Origin: Dyadobacter flavalbus | Lineage (GTDB): Bacteria; Bacteroidota; Bacteroidia; Cytophagales; Spirosomataceae | Length of the DNA: 64,000 nucleotides | NCBI RefSeq assembly: GCF_006149045.1 | Contig: NZ_VBSN01000073.1 | Coordinates: 62,001 to 126,000, forward strand | Reading direction: 5' to 3' | Shown here: piece by piece, positions 51,425 to 60,232 of the stretch | Layout: every line of letters begins with the position of its first letter | Numbering within the stretch: position 1 is the first letter of the stretch | Translations under genes and position numbers: made by a program | Notes under the pieces: model-generated | Database searches by the model: none | Told to the model about the DNA's origin: nothing | Seen by the model: only the letters and a program-made list of their open reading frames with translations

Positions 51425-52566
51425 AAAAACCATATAATCTGAACTGGATCAGAAATATTGAAATCCAACGCCGGGCGACCGACTGGGCATCTAAAAAATT
51501 GCTTGAAGAACCTCAACTGAAAACGATCAAAGCTGAATTTCAGGCGCATTTTTACAGGCCTAACTTCTTTGTCAAGATCGGCCTTTTTCTGTTTGCACTG
51601 ATTGGCTCGGCTTTTTTTATGGGATTTGTTTTCCTTTTTCTGACCGACAGCAATATAACCGACCGGGGTTTTGCAATGATCAGCCTGCTTTTTGCCGGAT
51701 TCTTTATCTTTTTTCTGGAACGTCAGATTAAACTATCCAAACTCTTTCATTCCGGCGTTGACAATGCGTTGTTGTATGTAAGCATAACTTTGATTTTCGT
51801 GCCTGTCTTTTTGCTTTTTAACAACCTGAAAATCTGGCAATATGCACTTTTCCTTTTCATTCCGCTGTCCATTGCGACTATACGCTATGCGGATATTTTA
51901 ACAGCTGCGAGTTCCTTTTTGGCGTTGTTTGTCACGCTGGGAAATTTCCTGATGAACTTTTCAGGCGGTACTCTTATTTTGCCGTTTGCTGTTATGCTGA
52001 TGGCTGCATGCATTTATTTTGCAGTCAGAAACAACACCAGCATTTATTATGCAAATTGTCGTAAAATCATTGAAATACTGTCACTGGCCGTTTTTTATCT
52101 CGGCGGAAATTACCTTATCGTTCGTGAAGGAAATGCATTGTTAACTCATCAGGCTTCATCCGTTTCCCGGCAAATTCCATTTGCACCCGTTTTTTACCTG
52201 TTTACAATCGTGATTCCATTTTCCTACATATTAATGGGCGTGCGTAAAAAAGACCGGATTCTGCTGAACACCGGCTTGCTGGCAACGGCTTTTTCCGTTG
52301 TTACTTTCGGGCATTATTTCAGTCCGTTTACGGCAGCACAAAATATCTTTATAAGCGGACTGGCTCTTATTCTGTTTTCGGCTGCACTGATACGATATCT
52401 GCATAAGCCAAAGCACGGCATCAGTGACGAGCCGGAAAAGCGGAATGTACCCGATGAACTGAAATCAATTTTAATTGCACAAACCCTGGGGCAAGATCCT
52501 GAAACAAAAGGCATTAATTTCGGGGGCGGAAACTTTGGCGGCGGAGGCGCCGGTGAAGTATACTGA
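51421..52566 (+). CDS. Multi-spanning membrane protein with Gly-rich tail, partner of the DUF2157 protein
   Basis: 381 residues. About 70 cytoplasmic residues come first. Some ten membrane helices follow (FVKIGLFLFALIGSAFFMGFVFLF, MISLLFAGFFIFFLE, LLYVSITLIFVPVFLLF, FLFIPLSIATIRYADIL and more). The C-terminal tail ends GGGNFGGGGAGEVY, similar to the glycine tails of TPM-domain and other cytoplasm-facing membrane proteins. It may belong to a DUF4401-like family often fused to or paired with DUF2157; this is tentative. ATGA overlap with the upstream gene. Confidence 0.7.
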   Translation: MKKPYNLNWIRNIEIQRRATDWASKKLLEEPQLKTIKAEFQAHFYRPNFFVKIGLFLFALIGSAFFMGFVFLFLTDSNITDRGFAMISLLFAGFFIFFLERQIKLSKLFHSGVDNALLYVSITLIFVPVFLLFNNLKIWQYALFLFIPLSIATIRYADILTAASSFLALFVTLGNFLMNFSGGTLILPFAVMLMAACIYFAVRNNTSIYYANCRKIIEILSLAVFYLGGNYLIVREGNALLTHQASSVSRQIPFAPVFYLFTIVIPFSYILMGVRKKDRILLNTGLLATAFSVVTFGHYFSPFTAAQNIFISGLALILFSAALIRYLHKPKHGISDEPEKRNVPDELKSILIAQTLGQDPETKGINFGGGNFGGGGAGEVY

Positions 52567-52623
52567 TTTCTGACAAAAATTGAGATATTTACATGTTACA
52601 ATTTCTTTTCCGAAAATCAACTG

Positions 52624-53616
52624 ATGAAAAAACACTTCCTTATTCTTCTCCTTTGTATCTCAGGAATCCATTCATTCGCACAATCCACCAGTAAAACGGC
52701 CGGCAATCCGGTGGCTGGCAACCCAGTGTTTCCCGGCTGGTATGCTGATCCCGAAGGCATTATTTTCAACAAGACTTTCTGGATTTATCCGACTTATTCC
52801 GCACCCTATGAAAAGCAGGTGTTTTTTGACGCTTTTTCTTCCAAAGACCTTGTTACGTGGAAAAAACATGAGGCTATACTGGATACAAGTTCCATAAAAT
52901 GGGCTAAAAAAGCCATGTGGGCTCCTTCCATCATTGAAAAAGAAGGGAAATACTATCTGTTTTTTGGCGCTAACGACATTCAGAGCGATAATGAAACAGG
53001 CGGAATCGGCGTCGCTGTGGCCGACAAACCTGAAGGTCCGTTCAAAGACCTGCTGGGAAAACCGTTGATCGACAAGTTCCATAACAAGGCACAGCCTATT
53101 GATCAGTTCGCTTTCAAGGACAAGGACGGTCAGTACTATCTTTTTTATGGCGGTTGGAAACACTGCAATGTCGCCAAACTTAACAATGATTTTACCGGTT
53201 TTATCCCTTTTGAAGACGGTACCGTGTTCCGGGAAATAACACCGGAAAGTTATGTTGAAGGTCCGTTCATGTTCATCAGAAACGGAAAATATTACTTTAT
53301 GTGGTCAGAAGGCGGCTGGACAGGCCCGAATTATTCCGTAGCTTATGCCATTGCCGATTCTCCGTTCGGGCCGTTTAAGCGTGTGGACAAAATTCTTCAG
53401 CAGGACCCGAAAGTGGCAACCGGTGCCGGACATCATTCCGTTATAAACATTCCGGGAAAAGACCAGTGGTACATTGTTTATCACAGACGCCCGCTGACTG
53501 AGACCGACGGTAATCACCGGGAAACCTGTATTGATGAAATGACTTTTGATGAAAAAGGGTTTATCAACCCGGTTAAAATCACAACGCAGGGCGTGAAAAA
53601 ACAGCGTATTAACTAG
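52624..53616 (+). CDS. Secreted glycoside hydrolase family 43 protein
   Basis: 330 residues with signal peptide MKKHFLILLLCISGIHSFAQ. The five-bladed beta-propeller catalytic triad of GH43 can be placed: base Asp42 (GWYADPEG), pKa-modulating Asp160 (QPIDQFAF) and acid Glu212 (YVEGPFMF). GYYYLFFGA-like and AHHSVIN-type strands (GAGHHSVINIPGKDQWYIVYHRR) complete the pattern. Likely substrates are arabinose- or xylose-containing polysaccharides; the subfamily cannot be set. No SusC/SusD genes are nearby, so it is not part of a visible polysaccharide-utilisation locus. Confidence 0.9.
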   Translation: MKKHFLILLLCISGIHSFAQSTSKTAGNPVAGNPVFPGWYADPEGIIFNKTFWIYPTYSAPYEKQVFFDAFSSKDLVTWKKHEAILDTSSIKWAKKAMWAPSIIEKEGKYYLFFGANDIQSDNETGGIGVAVADKPEGPFKDLLGKPLIDKFHNKAQPIDQFAFKDKDGQYYLFYGGWKHCNVAKLNNDFTGFIPFEDGTVFREITPESYVEGPFMFIRNGKYYFMWSEGGWTGPNYSVAYAIADSPFGPFKRVDKILQQDPKVATGAGHHSVINIPGKDQWYIVYHRRPLTETDGNHRETCIDEMTFDEKGFINPVKITTQGVKKQRIN

Positions 53617-53644
53617 CATTTGTCTGATAGATCTTTATATGACA

Positions 53645-53677
53645 ATCCGTTGACTATTAATTTGATAGTTAACGGAT
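53645..53677. other. Stem-loop after the GH43 gene
   Basis: ATCCGTT-G-ACTAT (53645-53657) pairs with ATAGT-T-AACGGAT (53665-53677), 13 bp with one G-U pair and a 7-nt loop. There is no T run, so its role as a terminator is uncertain. Confidence 0.4.
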
Positions 53678-53846
53678 ATGCTTCGAATTACTTACATATA
53701 GCGGTCATCGTTTAAATTGATTTCTTTGTTTCCGGGATTGTTCAGAGCCTGTTTTCGCCGGTTTATGACCAAATGATTTTTTAATTTTCAATTAAGAGCG
53801 ATATTGTAAGAACTTATTTGTTTGTGTTTATAGCTTTTCTGCTACA

Positions 53847-54908
53847 ATGAATGCTTTAAAATTGATCCTGGAAGTTTCAGGCGCGCTGGTCATTTTGTTT
53901 TCTGTAATTCCGCTTATCCGAAATGACTACTGGGCATTCAGGGTTTTTGAGTATCCGAGGATTCAAAAGCTTTTTCTCAATTTAATTATCCTTGCCCTTT
54001 ACGTTTCATTCTTTTCAGTTTCATCCACGTATGAAATTGTATTTACAAGTCTGATCGTTGCCAATGCGCTTTATCTGCTTTTCCAGATCCTTCCATTTAC
54101 CTTTCTGGCCAAAACTGCGCTGATCAGGGCTACGAAAAAGGATGATGACAATTCGCTGAGCATTATTTCTTCCAATGTTTTTCAGGATAATAAGAATACG
54201 GCCGGCTGCATGAAGCTGCTCCATAAATATGATCCGGATATTGTTTTGCTTCTGGAAACGGACAACTTCTGGCTTAAAGGAACAGAAGCCCTGAAAGAAA
54301 AATACCCGCATCAGGTTCTGGTGCCGCTGGAAAATACGTATGGCATGCTGCTGTATTCCAAACTGAAACTGATTGATGCCGAAGTAAGGTACCTTGTTGA
54401 TCCTGAAATACCTTCCATTAAAGCAAAAGTGCAGCTTCCGTCCGGTAAGACCGTCCGCTTGTACTGCGTGCACCCTACTCCGCCGGTTCCGGGCGAAAAC
54501 CTGTATTCCACCGAAAGGGACAAGGAACTGCTGATGGTCGCCAAAGAAGTAAAGGAAAATAATCTGGCAACCATCGTTGTCGGTGACCTCAACGACGTGG
54601 CATGGTCGTACACAACCAAACTCTTTACCAAAATCAGCGGTTTGCTTGATCCGAGAAAAGGAAGAGGCTTTTACAATACGTTTCATGCCCAGCACCTGAT
54701 CCTGCGTTTCCCGCTCGATCATGTATTTTGTTCAACAGACTTCAAGCTGCGCCGCCTGAAACGACTTGAAAATTTTTCTTCTGATCATTTTCCTATTCTG
54801 ATCAGCCTGCAATATGAAGCCATTGCACATTTGCAGCAGGAAGAGCCTGAGCCAGACGCGGATGAAATCAAACTGGCGGAAGAAAAAATCCATAAAAAGG
54901 CAAACTGA
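53847..54908 (+). CDS. Membrane-anchored endonuclease/exonuclease/phosphatase family protein
   Basis: 353 residues. Three N-terminal membrane helices (LILEVSGALVILFSVIPLI, LFLNLIILALYVSFF, IVFTSLIVANALYLLFQIL) are followed by an EEP domain facing the periplasm. The motif positions are SSNVFQDN (Asn), VLLLETDNFW (Glu), VVGDLNDVAWS (Asp/Asn) and SSDHFPILISL (Asp/His). Members cut phosphodiester bonds in lipids, nucleotides or nucleic acids. An acidic tail (EEPEPDADEIKLAEEK) ends the protein. Confidence 0.87.
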   Translation: MNALKLILEVSGALVILFSVIPLIRNDYWAFRVFEYPRIQKLFLNLIILALYVSFFSVSSTYEIVFTSLIVANALYLLFQILPFTFLAKTALIRATKKDDDNSLSIISSNVFQDNKNTAGCMKLLHKYDPDIVLLLETDNFWLKGTEALKEKYPHQVLVPLENTYGMLLYSKLKLIDAEVRYLVDPEIPSIKAKVQLPSGKTVRLYCVHPTPPVPGENLYSTERDKELLMVAKEVKENNLATIVVGDLNDVAWSYTTKLFTKISGLLDPRKGRGFYNTFHAQHLILRFPLDHVFCSTDFKLRRLKRLENFSSDHFPILISLQYEAIAHLQQEEPEPDADEIKLAEEKIHKKAN

Positions 54909-55047
54909 TCCAGACTGCTTCCGGATGCATACCGGGCCCAGCAGGCCCGTGTTCAGGGCTGCCGTTTTTTGGAATGATTTTTGCTAAACAGGAATAAGTG
55001 TTAAAAATGCGTTTTTCTGTTCTATCTGAAATTGTCCTTTTACCGGT

Positions 55048-55800
55048 ATGCAAATTCTTACATATGAAGAAAAGATACAATCTGAACTGGTCAGGTGGCA
55101 GCAGAAAATGCAGAAGCGGCCTAACTTCGTTGACAGGACTTCCAAAAAGGTTCAGGATAAGCTGAACAACCTCATCCCCGACAAAGTACACGAGGCCATA
55201 ACGGCTTCAATCAGGCAAATGACACGGGCTGTGCTTACAGGCGCAGAATTTACGACTTCAATGCCTGTACCCAGAAACACGATTGAAGAAATTGAAGCCG
55301 AAGTAAAGAAGCGGATTGCATTTTACAAAAAAGCTGGCGCTGCAGAAGGCGGTATCACAGGAGCCGGCGGTTTCTGGCTGGCATTGGCCGAATTTCCGAT
55401 TTTACTGGGCATCAAGCTCAAACTGCTGTTTGAAATCGCAGCATTGTACGGTTACCCGATTGATGATTACCGGGAACGGCTTTTTATTCTCCACGTTTTT
55501 CAGCTTACATTTTCAAGCCAGAAACAACGCCAGCATGTTTTTCAGCAGATCATACAGTGGCATATAAAATGTAAGGAACTGCCCGAAGATATCAATCAGT
55601 TTGACTGGAAAACCTTTCAGCAGGAATACCGTGATTACATTGACCTTGCCAAACTGGCGCAGCTGATACCCGGCATCGGAGCCGCCGTTGGGCTTGTCGT
55701 CAATTACCGCCTGCTCGATCAGTTGGGAAAAACGGCCATGAACGCCTACCGTATGCGATGGTTTGAAGAAAAAAATACATTGATAGCATTTACAAGTTAA
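55048..55800 (+). CDS. EcsC family protein
   Basis: 250 residues with the EcsC pattern: LIPDKVHEAITASIRQMTRAVLTGAEFTTSM, FYKKAGAAEGGITGAGGFWLALAEFPILLGIKLKLLFEIAALYGYPIDDYRERLFILHVFQL, and a C-terminal amphipathic or membrane-near region (LIPGIGAAVGLVVNYRLLDQLGKTAMNAYRMRWF). EcsC is known from Bacillus ABC-transport and competence contexts without an assigned reaction. It lies 21 bp upstream of the MlaE-type permease gene, so it may assist that transporter. Confidence 0.85.
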   Translation: MQILTYEEKIQSELVRWQQKMQKRPNFVDRTSKKVQDKLNNLIPDKVHEAITASIRQMTRAVLTGAEFTTSMPVPRNTIEEIEAEVKKRIAFYKKAGAAEGGITGAGGFWLALAEFPILLGIKLKLLFEIAALYGYPIDDYRERLFILHVFQLTFSSQKQRQHVFQQIIQWHIKCKELPEDINQFDWKTFQQEYRDYIDLAKLAQLIPGIGAAVGLVVNYRLLDQLGKTAMNAYRMRWFEEKNTLIAFTS

Positions 55801-55821
55801 TCCACCTTGCCTATTATCTGA

Positions 55822-56610
55822 ATGAGCGCCAAGCAAAAGGAACACGTTTACACCAAAAAAATAGATTCGGCCTTACTGGCAGTTTATAACGGTTATTCTT
55901 TTTTTATCCGTTTTTTCCGCGAAGCTTTTCGGGGCAGAATGGAATTTCAGGAGATTGTAAAACAATGCTATGCCATCGGAAACAAATCGCTTTTGCTGAT
56001 CGGGATGACGGGATTTATTACCGGAATGGTGTTTACAAAACAGTCCCGGCCGTCTCTGGCTGAATTCGGCGCTACTTCGTGGCTTCCTTCGCTTGTTGCC
56101 ATTGCGATTGTAAGGGCTTTGGCCGCGCTCGTTACCGCCCTGATCAGTGCAGGAAAAATCGGTTCCAGTATCGGGGCCGAACTTGGCTCCATGCGTGTTA
56201 CCGAACAGATCGACGCCATGGAAGTTTCTGCCGTAAATCCATTCAAATTTCTGGTAGTTACGCGTGTGCTGGCTTCAACGATTTCGATTCCGATCCTGAT
56301 GTTTTATTGTACACTGGTCAGTCTGATGGGTGCATTTCTGAACGTGTACTTGAATGAAGGCACGAGTTTTATTGCATTTTTTGAGAACGCATTCGAACAG
56401 ATTACTTTTCTCGATGTGGGGACTTCGGTCGCGAAAGCAGTTGCATACGGGTTTACAATCGGTATTGTAGGCTGCTATCAGGGATATAACGCCAACAAAG
56501 GAACAGAAGGCGTAGGAAAAGCGGCCAATTCAGCGGTGGTTATTTCCATGTTCCTGATTTTCATTGAAGAAGTCATTATTGTTCAGGTATCGAATTATTT
56601 CAGGATATAA
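55822..56610 (+). CDS. MlaE-type ABC transporter permease
   Basis: 262 residues, the inner-membrane permease of an MCE lipid transporter. Five or six helices are visible; family motifs include LLIGMTGFITGMVFTKQSRPSLAEFGATSWLPSLVAIAIVRALAALVTALISAGKIGSSIGAELGSMRVTEQIDAMEVSAVNPFKFLVVTRVLA. This type moves phospholipids between the inner and outer membranes. It is followed 1 bp later by the ATPase gene. Confidence 0.93.
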   Translation: MSAKQKEHVYTKKIDSALLAVYNGYSFFIRFFREAFRGRMEFQEIVKQCYAIGNKSLLLIGMTGFITGMVFTKQSRPSLAEFGATSWLPSLVAIAIVRALAALVTALISAGKIGSSIGAELGSMRVTEQIDAMEVSAVNPFKFLVVTRVLASTISIPILMFYCTLVSLMGAFLNVYLNEGTSFIAFFENAFEQITFLDVGTSVAKAVAYGFTIGIVGCYQGYNANKGTEGVGKAANSAVVISMFLIFIEEVIIVQVSNYFRI

Positions 56611-56611
56611 A

Positions 56612-57376
56612 ATGGCAGAAACCCGCTTAGACACCGATACGGTTATTGATATACAAGATCTTTACAAATCCTTCGGAGACCTTCATGTACTCCGGGGTGT
56701 GAACCTGAAAATAAACAAAGGCGAAAACGTGGTTGTGCTCGGCCGTTCGGGAACGGGAAAATCGGTTTTGATCAAAATCATTGCCGGCTTGCTCCGACAG
56801 GATAAAGGCATGTGCAAGGTACTGGGAAGTGAAGTTTCCACGCTGAACGAAAATGAACTGCGCGATCTGCGGTTGAAAATCGGCTTTTCCTTTCAGAACA
56901 GCGCCTTGTACGATAGTATGACAGTCCGTGAAAACCTGGAATTTCCGCTAGTACGCAATGTTGCAAACCTGAGCAGGGCCGAGATCAACGAACAGGTGGA
57001 ATATGTACTGGATGCTGTGGGGCTGCTTCAGACGATCAATCAGGTTCCTTCCGAGCTTTCCGGCGGGCAGCGCAAAAGGATCGGGATTGCCCGGACACTG
57101 ATCCTGAAACCGGAAATCATGCTTTACGATGAACCCACCGCAGGACTTGATCCGATTACATGCCTGGAAATCAATGAGCTTATCAATGAGGTAAAAGAGA
57201 AATATCACACCACCTCCATCATCATCACGCATGACCTTACCTGCGCAAGAACAACCGGTGACCGTATTGCCATGCTGCTCGACGGCATATTCCTGAAACA
57301 GGGAACGTTCGAGGAAGTATTCGATACAAATGAAGAAAGAATCAAAAGTTTTTACGATTATAATTTTATTCAATAA
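56612..57376 (+). CDS. MlaF-type ABC transporter ATPase
   Basis: 254 residues from ATG at 56612. Walker A is GRSGTGKSVL (about 46-55). The Q-loop region is FSFQNSALYDSMTVRENLEFPL, a mark of the Mla/MCE ATPases. The signature is ELSGGQRKRIGIARTL, Walker B IMLYDEPTAGLDP, and the H-loop IIITHDLTCARTTGDRIAML. It powers lipid transport with the neighbouring permease and MCE protein. An upstream in-frame start inside the permease gene is unnecessary. Confidence 0.95.
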   Translation: MAETRLDTDTVIDIQDLYKSFGDLHVLRGVNLKINKGENVVVLGRSGTGKSVLIKIIAGLLRQDKGMCKVLGSEVSTLNENELRDLRLKIGFSFQNSALYDSMTVRENLEFPLVRNVANLSRAEINEQVEYVLDAVGLLQTINQVPSELSGGQRKRIGIARTLILKPEIMLYDEPTAGLDPITCLEINELINEVKEKYHTTSIIITHDLTCARTTGDRIAMLLDGIFLKQGTFEEVFDTNEERIKSFYDYNFIQ

Positions 57377-57379
57377 ATA

Positions 57380-58408
57380 ATGGAAACATCAAGCAGAAAA
57401 CGCTCTATAACAGTCGGTCTTTTTGTCATCATCGGCATTTTGATTTTTGTAGTAGGTATACTTACGATCGGGAGCATGAAAAAGGCATTTTCTACAACCA
57501 TTACGGTCAAAACCATTTTTGATGACGTAAACGGTCTTCAGAAAGGAAATAATATCTGGTATTCGGGTGTGAAAATCGGGACGGTGAAATCCATCCGGTT
57601 TCTTGAAAATTCCAAAGTGGAAGTGATCATGAACATCGAAGAAAAATCCCAGGAATTCATCCGTAAAAATGCCAAGGCCAAAATCAGTACGGACGGTCTG
57701 ATCGGCAATAAAATCGTGGTGCTTTACGGCGGAACGCAGAAAGTACCTTCCATTGAAGACGGCGACGAGCTGGCCGTTGAAAAAATCGAAAGTACCGAAG
57801 AAATGCTGGCTGTACTGTCCGAAAACAACAAAAATCTGCTGGGCATTACAAGTGCATTCAAAACGATCAGCAAGAATATCCTGGAAGGAAAAGGAACGGT
57901 CGGGATGCTCCTGAACGATGAAAGTCTTTACAAAGACGTAGACCAGACTTTAACGCTGCTGAAAAAGGCATCGCAGAATGCTTCCACCATGACGGCATCA
58001 CTTTCCGGATTTACAGAAAAACTGAACCAGAAAGGCGGACTGGCCAATGACTTTGCAACCGATACGGTTATCATGCGCGACCTGAGAACGACCGTAGGCA
58101 GACTGAACGAAACGGTTTCTTCAGCAAACGAAATGGTTGCAAACCTCAAAACGGCCAGTGCCGACATCAATTCCAATACAACCAGCCCGATCGGTGTGCT
58201 GCTGCATGATGAAGCGACGGCGTCCAATCTGAAAGGCACGCTGCAGAATCTGGAAAGCAGTACGGAAAAGCTGGACGAGAATATGCAGGCATTAAGGTCC
58301 AATTTCCTTTTCAGACGTTATTTCAGGAAAAAAGATAAAGAAGAAAAAGAACAGGCCAAACAGCAGGAAGCAGCACCAACCGAAGAAAAAGCACAGAATG
58401 TTCAGTAA
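57380..58408 (+). CDS. MlaD/MCE domain protein
   Basis: 342 residues. An N-terminal membrane anchor (ITVGLFVIIGILIFVVGILTIGSM) precedes an MCE domain (about 38-120, with IFDDVNGLQKGNNIWYSGVKIGTVKSIRF, then AKISTDGLIGNKIVVLYGG). A long helical region of about 180 residues and a Lys/Glu-rich tail (FRKKDKEEKEQAKQQE) follow. It is the periplasmic substrate-binding ring of the lipid transporter. It starts 3 bp after the ATPase stop. Mla partners MlaB and MlaC are not encoded here. Confidence 0.92.
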   Translation: METSSRKRSITVGLFVIIGILIFVVGILTIGSMKKAFSTTITVKTIFDDVNGLQKGNNIWYSGVKIGTVKSIRFLENSKVEVIMNIEEKSQEFIRKNAKAKISTDGLIGNKIVVLYGGTQKVPSIEDGDELAVEKIESTEEMLAVLSENNKNLLGITSAFKTISKNILEGKGTVGMLLNDESLYKDVDQTLTLLKKASQNASTMTASLSGFTEKLNQKGGLANDFATDTVIMRDLRTTVGRLNETVSSANEMVANLKTASADINSNTTSPIGVLLHDEATASNLKGTLQNLESSTEKLDENMQALRSNFLFRRYFRKKDKEEKEQAKQQEAAPTEEKAQNVQ

Positions 58409-58413
58409 TTTGA

Positions 58414-58421
58414 TATCTTTG
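58414..58421 (+). promoter_or_regulatory. -7 box of the HPt gene
   Basis: TATCTTTG (TAnnTTTG) follows the mce stop codon by 5 bp and lies 107 bp before the HPt ATG. A TTG at the right distance is absent. Confidence 0.45.
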
Positions 58422-58528
58422 TAAAAATAGTTGTGCATTTTACATAATAAGTCAAATAATTTCATAAGCTTTAACAAACCATAATTTGTAACTTGTTAAA
58501 ACATCTGAAACACCTATAACTGGAAGAT

Positions 58529-58897
58529 ATGGCACTGCAACTTAATCCTGCTCTGGACTTGAATTACATTGATAAAGCGTATGGAGAAGATCCTGTTATT
58601 CTGCATATGATTTTTGATGCTTTTCTCAGTGATTCCGTCCCGCGCTGGAATGCATTGCACGAAGCTCTGGATAAGGAAGACTGGAAGGAATCAGCGAGTA
58701 TCGTTCACGGTCTGAAGCCATCTTTTACCATGGCCGGTCTTACCTGGATCCGCCCGAAAGTAGAAGTTCTGGAAAAGGCGATCAAGGACAACGAAGAGCC
58801 GGAAAACCTGATGGATATGTACCTGAAAATTTCCGACGAACTGAATCAGCTGATCCCGATTCTGGAAGAAGAATCCGAAAGGCTTAAACATTATTAA
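58529..58897 (+). CDS. Orphan histidine phosphotransfer (HPt) protein
   Basis: 122 residues, all helical. The phosphorylatable histidine is His60 in SIVHGLKPSFTMAGL. It stands in the HxLKPxF version of the HPt motif common in Bacteroidota, with a long following helix (YLKISDELNQLIPILEEESERL). It would relay phosphate between a hybrid kinase and a response regulator. No histidine kinase is nearby; the REC-PP2C protein 3 kb downstream is one possible partner (inference). Confidence 0.88.
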   Translation: MALQLNPALDLNYIDKAYGEDPVILHMIFDAFLSDSVPRWNALHEALDKEDWKESASIVHGLKPSFTMAGLTWIRPKVEVLEKAIKDNEEPENLMDMYLKISDELNQLIPILEEESERLKHY

Positions 58898-58900
58898 TCG

Positions 58901-58935
58901 GCTTTTAGCTATTAGCTTTTAGCAGTTGGCTTTTA
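58901..58935. repeat. Intergenic repeat, copy 2 (TTTTAGCTaTTAGCTTTTAG type)
   Basis: 26 of the 30 positions 58901-58930 match copy 1 at 701-730, and a further TTTTAG unit follows. It lies just after the HPt stop codon and before a terminator. Confidence 0.6.
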
Positions 58936-59041
58936 GGAAAGGCTGAATATTATAACAAGCAAATTCTTATAGCATAACGTTTTGCTGATTTCGGGTGATT
59001 GCCGTTAGTTTCCTGAATTGCAGTTTAATAAATTAGAATTG

Positions 59042-59070
59042 AAAGCGCCGTTCTCAAACGGCGCTTTTTC
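59042..59070 (+). terminator. Terminator hairpin overlapping the end of a convergent gene
   Basis: AAAGCGCCGTT (59042-59052) pairs perfectly with 59057-59067 around CTCA and is followed by T-rich sequence on the plus strand. It probably ends the HPt transcript. The stop codon of the convergent glycosyltransferase (59054-59056) lies in the loop. Confidence 0.7.
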
Positions 59071-60229
59071 TTTTTGCCTTGTCCCAGACGGCGCTCTGGC
59101 TTCCGGCAATGTATCTTCTGATCCCGGCCAGCACGGCATAATTCATCACGCAAAAATAATAGGGCACGAACAATGCCTTGATCTTGATTCTTCGTTTTTC
59201 CAGAACCCAGCCGGCAAAGGAAAGCGTATAGAAAAGCAGCTGTGCAATCAGAATAGCCGTATAAAGCCATTCACCCGTTCGGATGACAATAACGATATTC
59301 AAAATCAGTGCAAGCAGCATCAGAAAAGGAGTTACCGTCCAGCGCAGCACGCGGTGACTGATGTACTGAAAAGTAAGGACGGGGTAATGAAACGGGTTGA
59401 ACAGCTTTTCAAGGCGCAGAATGGACTGTATGCCGCCGGCCGCAATCCTGATCTTTCTTTTCAGCTCTTCCTTGATGTTATCCGAAGAAAGTTCCGATGC
59501 ATACGCCTCGGGTTCATAAATGATGCGGTAACCTTGCTGTGCGATCAGCATGGAAATCATGAAATCGTCGAGAATGGTGTCGGATTGTACTTCCTTGTAC
59601 AGCGAACGCCTTACGCTGAAAAGTTCGCCCGCCGCACCTACAACCGAATACAGTTCGGAATCCCATTTTTTAAGCGTCGATTCGTATTTCCAGTAAAAGC
59701 CCTCTCCTGCCGTCGCATCGGCCATGGCTTCCTGCATTACCCGTTTTTCACCTGAAACGGCACCCACTTTCGGATCGGCATAATGCCTTGCAATGAGCAG
59801 CAGCGCATCTTTATTTAAAAAAGTATTGGCATCGGTAAAGACAACAACCTCACTGTCTACTTCGTGCATGGCCCTGTGAATGGCCTGGATTTTTCCGCTT
59901 CTGACCGGCGTATGCATGAGTTGGATTTGTCCGTAACGCGCAATAAGATCGGGTGTACGGTCTGAGGAACCGTCTGTGATAAACAGCAGCTTCAGTTTTC
60001 CCTGCGGATAGGAAAGTTCGAGCGTGTTCCGGATCTTTTCCTCGATAATGCTTTCCTCGTTGTAGGCTGCAATCACCAGCGTCAGCGTCGGGAAATCCTG
60101 ATCCAAACCGGGTACAAGCCTTTTTCCCTTGAAAATCCTGCGAATCCGTACAAGGATAAAAAGGACAATGCCGTAACCGAGAAAAGTGTAAAAGACAATA
60201 AACAGGCTGAACCAGAAAAGTAATTTCAT
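59054..60229 (-). CDS. Glycosyltransferase family 2, membrane-associated
   Basis: 391 residues. An N-terminal membrane helix (LLFWFSLFIVFYTFLGYGIVLFILV) precedes a GT-A domain: TLVIAAYNEESIIEEKIRNTLEL, FITDGSSDRTPDL, VFTDANTF (DxD-like, Asp in FTDAN) and DTILDDFMISM. A C-terminal membrane part (about 290-370) follows. It resembles poly-N-acetylglucosamine or cellulose-synthase-like processive enzymes in layout. It starts 3 bp after the upstream glycosyltransferase gene, so the pair acts in one pathway, probably surface polysaccharide synthesis. Confidence 0.9.
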   Translation of the reverse strand: MKLLFWFSLFIVFYTFLGYGIVLFILVRIRRIFKGKRLVPGLDQDFPTLTLVIAAYNEESIIEEKIRNTLELSYPQGKLKLLFITDGSSDRTPDLIARYGQIQLMHTPVRSGKIQAIHRAMHEVDSEVVVFTDANTFLNKDALLLIARHYADPKVGAVSGEKRVMQEAMADATAGEGFYWKYESTLKKWDSELYSVVGAAGELFSVRRSLYKEVQSDTILDDFMISMLIAQQGYRIIYEPEAYASELSSDNIKEELKRKIRIAAGGIQSILRLEKLFNPFHYPVLTFQYISHRVLRWTVTPFLMLLALILNIVIVIRTGEWLYTAILIAQLLFYTLSFAGWVLEKRRIKIKALFVPYYFCVMNYAVLAGIRRYIAGSQSAVWDKAKRKSAV

Positions 60230-60232
60230 ATT

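Noticed and set aside
52624-53616. GH43 gene as part of a polysaccharide-utilisation locus
   Set aside because: No SusC/SusD, sensor or other carbohydrate-active genes are adjacent; the neighbours are membrane proteins and an EEP-family protein.
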